Shown in pieces: positions 61,433-64,000 of a DNA stretch of 64,000 bases. This DNA comes from Verrucomicrobiota bacterium (GTDB taxonomy: Bacteria > Verrucomicrobiota > Verrucomicrobiia > Opitutales > Opitutaceae): contig JAEZDN010000165.1 of NCBI GenBank assembly GCA_023433275.1, forward strand, positions 81,437 through 145,436, written 5' to 3'. Made by a program: the position numbers and the translations under genes. How positions within the stretch are numbered: the stretch's first letter is position 1; each line of letters opens with the position of its first letter. Under the pieces are notes generated by a model. That model was not told where the DNA came from and ran no database searches. It worked only from the letters and a program-made list of their open reading frames with translations.

Positions 61433-62923
61433 ATGAGCTTTCGCTTTTTCTTCTCCCCAGGCACGGCAGGGTGGCGGCTTCCGGTCGTCGCGCTGCTGAT
61501 GGGCTGGGCCTCGATGCCGGCCGCCGCCCAAGGCGTTTATCGGACGGAGGAGGCCTTTCCGGGCCTCGCGTTCAATCAGCCGCTCGGTTTCGCCCGGGCC
61601 CCGAACGAAACCGAGCGAGTGTTCGTGCTCGAAAAAACCGGCCGCATTTTTGCGGTGAACAACCTGGGCGGGACGCCCGCGAAGCAACTGTTTTTCGATC
61701 TTTCGTCGCGCGCCGTGACAGACAACGAGGGAGGCGTGCTCGGGCTGGCCTTTCATCCGAATTTTGGCACGAATCGGTTTTTCTTTGTGTTCTATACGTT
61801 GAACACGACGACCAGCGCCGGGTCCGGCCGCCATGATCGGTTATCGCGATTCACGGCCCTGACGGGCACGGCGACCAACGCGGACATCCTCGCCACGGAA
61901 GTGCCGTTGATCTCGCAGTATGATGAGGCGGGAAACCACAACGGGGGCGACCTCCATTTCGGCGCCGACGGTTACCTCTACGTGGCTGTGGGCGATGAAG
62001 GCGGGGCGAACGACCAGTACAATAACAGCCAGCGCATCGACCGCGATTTCTTCTCGGGCCTGCTCCGGATCGATGTCGATTCGAGATCGGTGAACCTCAT
62101 GCCCAATGCCCATCCGGCAGTGCATGCGGGAACATACCGCGTCCCGTCGGACAACCCGTTCGTCAATGCGCAGTCGTTCAATGGTGCGGCCGTGAATCCT
62201 TCCGCCGTGCGGACCGAATTTTGGGCGGTTGGCCTGCGCAACCCGTGGCGCTTCTCGTTTGATCCGCCGACCGGCCGGCTGTTCGCCGCGGATGTGGGCC
62301 AGTCGGCCCGGGAGGAAATCAACCTGGTCACGCGCGGCGGCAATTACGGCTGGGCCTATCGCGAGGGCGGCGTGGGCGGCCCGCGCGCCAATCCCCCGGC
62401 GGCTGCCACCTTCGTTGAGGCCATTTGGGAGGCCGACCGTTCACTGGCCGGTTCCATCACTGGAGGCCTGGTTTATCGTGGCACCCGGTTTCCGGAGATG
62501 ACCGGGCGATATTTCTTCGGCGATTACGTCACGGGTCGGATTTTTGCCATGACCATCCCTGTGTCGGGTGCGGCGCAGGTGGAAACGCTCCTGACGATGG
62601 ACTCGCCTGCGGCCTTCGGGGCCGATCCGCGCAACGGGGATATTCTCATTGCCAGCATTCGCACGGGCACAGTGCGGAGGCTGCTGCCGCCTGAGCCGCC
62701 AGCCCCTGCGCCCACACCGGTACCGACACCCAACCCCGATCCCACCCCAACCCCGCCGCCCCCGGCCCCCGCGCCAACACCCGCGCCGACACCGGCCCCG
62801 GCGCCGAGTCCGGCGGCCCCGCCTTCGTCCACGCCGTCTTCAGGTGGGGGCGGGGGCGCGGTGAGCGGATGGTTCGTCACGATCTTGGGAATCCTCTGGC
62901 TTTTCCGGCGCCTCGAGCGATAG
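61433..62923 (+). CDS. PQQ-type sugar dehydrogenase-like beta-propeller with Gly-rich C-terminal anchor
   Basis: A 496-residue exported protein. A signal peptide precedes 'AQGVYRTEEAF'. The beta-propeller (about 35-415) has the blocks of soluble glucose/sorbosone dehydrogenase-type enzymes: 'GLAFNQPLGFARAPNETERV', 'GGVLGLAFHPNFGTNRFFFV', 'NGGDLHFGADGYLYVAVGDE', 'GLRNPWRFSFDPPTGRLFAA' and 'NYGWAYREGG'. A proline-rich linker of about 45 residues (PTP/PAP repeats) leads to 'SSGGGGGAVSGWFVTILGIL' and WLFRRLER, that is Gly-run, hydrophobic helix and basic end. This is shaped like a C-terminal sorting signal but is not PEP-CTERM. Whether PQQ is bound and which sugar is oxidised are not known. Confidence 0.88.
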   Translation: MSFRFFFSPGTAGWRLPVVALLMGWASMPAAAQGVYRTEEAFPGLAFNQPLGFARAPNETERVFVLEKTGRIFAVNNLGGTPAKQLFFDLSSRAVTDNEGGVLGLAFHPNFGTNRFFFVFYTLNTTTSAGSGRHDRLSRFTALTGTATNADILATEVPLISQYDEAGNHNGGDLHFGADGYLYVAVGDEGGANDQYNNSQRIDRDFFSGLLRIDVDSRSVNLMPNAHPAVHAGTYRVPSDNPFVNAQSFNGAAVNPSAVRTEFWAVGLRNPWRFSFDPPTGRLFAADVGQSAREEINLVTRGGNYGWAYREGGVGGPRANPPAAATFVEAIWEADRSLAGSITGGLVYRGTRFPEMTGRYFFGDYVTGRIFAMTIPVSGAAQVETLLTMDSPAAFGADPRNGDILIASIRTGTVRRLLPPEPPAPAPTPVPTPNPDPTPTPPPPAPAPTPAPTPAPAPSPAAPPSSTPSSGGGGGAVSGWFVTILGILWLFRRLER

Positions 62924-62993
62924 CCGTCTCCACCTGGCAACAAAACTCTTGCGCCACCCTTGGTGGGGCGTATCCATGGCCCTTCTGTTTTTT

Positions 62994-63078
62994 GCCCAGG
63001 TGGTGGAATTGGTAGACACGCAGGTCTCAGAAGCCTGTGCCTAACCGCATGGGGGTTCGAGTCCCCCCTTGGGCACCA
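62994..63078 (+). tRNA. tRNA-Leu(CAG)
   Basis: Acceptor GCCCAGG with CTTGGGC, a long variable arm as expected for Leu, anticodon loop CTCAGAA (anticodon CAG), T-arm with GGTTCGAGTCC, and CCA encoded at 63076-63078. Confidence 0.97.
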
Positions 63079-63086
63079 TTTACATC

Positions 63087-63117
63087 AGCCGCTTACCTTG
63101 CGAGGTTGGCGGCTTTT
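63087..63117 (+). terminator. Intrinsic terminator of tRNA-Leu
   Basis: AGCCGC ... ACCT-tgcg-AGGT ... GCGGCT followed by TTTT, nine bases after the tRNA. A second GC hairpin without T-tract (GGGGGG-cttcg-CCCCC) follows at 63125-63142. Confidence 0.8.
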
Positions 63118-63215
63118 GCTTGGAGGGGGGGGCTTCGCCCCCAATCGCGCCGGCCAATCATGGATTTTTCCCGCCGGGGCTTGAGGGCCTCGGGCCGCTG
63201 GGGCAGCATGTGTCC

Positions 63216-63998
63216 ATGTTACTGTTCAAGCGACTGATGGATTTCCCCCGGGCCGCCCTGTCGCGGCTCGGGAACAAACGGCGCTCCGCGCGTTGTCCGG
63301 TCGCGCCGGGCTTCCCGCTGAAGGCCTCGATCAGCCTCTCGGGCGCGCCCGAGCCGACCACGGGGAAACGAGATTCCCGCAGCGGGATTCGCTGGGGCGG
63401 TGCCGTGCTGGATCTTTCAAGCGGGGGCCTCAGCCTGAGACTTCCGGCCGCCGCGACGACGACGCGCGGTGAGCCGTCGGTGCTCACCCTGAGCCTGGAG
63501 GATTTCGAGCTGCACGTGCCATGCACGGTGGCGCATTTCCGCACCCACGCGTCCGGTGCCTGGTGCGGGCTCGCGTTGGCGTTCGACGACGACACGCAGC
63601 GCAAGGGTTACTTGCAATTGCTGGAAGCTGTGGTGCTCGGCGCGGAATTTTCATTCGACAAGGCTCCGAAGGATTCGTCGGGCCTTTACTGCGAGCGCTA
63701 CCGGTCGGGCGGCAAACGCGCCGTGCTCACCGTGTGGCGAACCGAGAAAGGCGGCGATCTTTACGGTTTCGAATTGTCGGTGGGCGAGCATTGCGTCCGC
63801 GGGGACATGGCGCGCTCCACGCTGCAGGCGTGCGCCAGCGACGAGGAAAGGACACCGTTGCCTGCCGGTCCCGAGCGCAGCGAGGTCATTCGCCTTTACC
63901 GGATCCTGACGGCGAATCTGCCGAAGGCCTTGCCGGCGGATTTGCGCGCGGCCATGGCGTCGCTGGGGCGGCCTGAAATCTCCGCCCCGCGACGCTAG
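63216..63998 (+). CDS. PilZ-domain-like protein
   Basis: A 260-residue protein starting MLLFKRLMDFPRAALSRLGN. The first 125 residues follow a PilZ-like pattern: a basic N-terminal segment ('GNKRRSARCPVAPGFPLKAS'), then 'AVLDLSSGGLSLRLP', corresponding to the D/NxSxxG motif, and 'VPCTVAHFRTHASGAWCGLA' as the closing strands. Classical PilZ binds c-di-GMP through an RxxxR before this motif; here the Arg spacing (KRRSAR) is compatible. The C-terminal half has no recognised domain. The frame opens at 63069, but those residues are encoded in the tRNA terminator, so 63216 is used. It ends two bases before the window edge. Confidence 0.7.
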   Translation: MLLFKRLMDFPRAALSRLGNKRRSARCPVAPGFPLKASISLSGAPEPTTGKRDSRSGIRWGGAVLDLSSGGLSLRLPAAATTTRGEPSVLTLSLEDFELHVPCTVAHFRTHASGAWCGLALAFDDDTQRKGYLQLLEAVVLGAEFSFDKAPKDSSGLYCERYRSGGKRAVLTVWRTEKGGDLYGFELSVGEHCVRGDMARSTLQACASDEERTPLPAGPERSEVIRLYRILTANLPKALPADLRAAMASLGRPEISAPRR

Positions 63999-64000
63999 AG

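Overview
The window suggests a member of the Verrucomicrobia, most probably Opitutaceae or a close relative. Pointers are the high GC content, two PEP-CTERM anchored surface proteins, a B-type succinate dehydrogenase (one five-helix SdhC with SdhA and SdhB), a DUF6268 outer-membrane protein, sensor proteins of the beta-propeller and NMT1 types, and several families of short palindromic intergenic repeats. This placement is inferred from gene content, not from a marker phylogeny. The chromosome segment is mostly housekeeping and sensory genes with no insertion sequence, phage or CRISPR array. Four tRNA genes, all with encoded CCA ends, are present: Gly(TCC), Pro(TGG), Arg(CCT) and Leu(CAG).

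Layout. 1-2.5 kb: the 5' part of a beta-propeller sensor that runs off the left edge, divergent from a 58-codon peptide ORF followed by a stand-alone YcaO enzyme (a possible RiPP locus). 2.5-10.2 kb: tRNA-Gly, a PilC/GspF membrane protein, an NtrC-like regulator with a ruined AAA+ domain, carB, purU and a TPR membrane protein. 10.2-16.7 kb: two PEP-CTERM proteins, tRNA-Pro, a LysM protein, a Nudix hydrolase, a PaaK-like adenylate-forming enzyme and a TPR protein. 16.8-20.5 kb: sdhCAB, with a long inverted repeat between sdhA and sdhB. 20.6-26.8 kb: small membrane and lipoproteins, an AbgT-type transporter, lysA and gpsA. 26.9-35.3 kb, all minus strand: a copper/silver efflux locus (Cys-rich exported protein, CusB-like, CusA-like, ECF sigma factor with a Cys-rich tail, P1B-type ATPase). 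35.4-41 kb: EamA transporter, DJ-1/PfpI protein, MocR regulator, DUF6268 protein and PhzF protein. 41-46.7 kb: a very large hybrid histidine kinase with a periplasmic NMT1-like domain, a DUF3568 lipoprotein and a DEAD-type RNA helicase. 46.9-50.5 kb: an arsenic locus (arsM, SigZ-like sigma factor with a Cys-rich tail, arsR with a clear operator, arsC, acr3). 50.5-52.3 kb: a HAD hydrolase and hisC. 52.6-56.6 kb: the start of an exopolysaccharide export operon (beta-barrel, Wza-like, Wzc-like), behind a 338-base control region that carries a perfect 20-base palindrome. 56.6-64 kb: Sua5, a Cys-free bS18 paralogue, tRNA-Arg, aroC, a G3E-like ATP/GTP-binding protein, Ada, a PQQ-type sugar dehydrogenase with a Gly-rich C-terminal anchor, tRNA-Leu and a PilZ-like protein.

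How the parts connect. The PEP-CTERM proteins and the Wza/Wzc-type export genes fit the known partnership of exosortase and exopolysaccharide, although no exosortase gene is in the window. The two metal loci share a design: each has an ECF sigma factor with its own cysteine-rich C-terminal tail and no neighbouring anti-sigma gene. The strongest candidate for an undescribed system is the short peptide plus YcaO pair at 1420-2513. Second are the self-sensing sigma factors and the family of 22-base GC palindromes, two of which sit inside the cusA-like reading frame.
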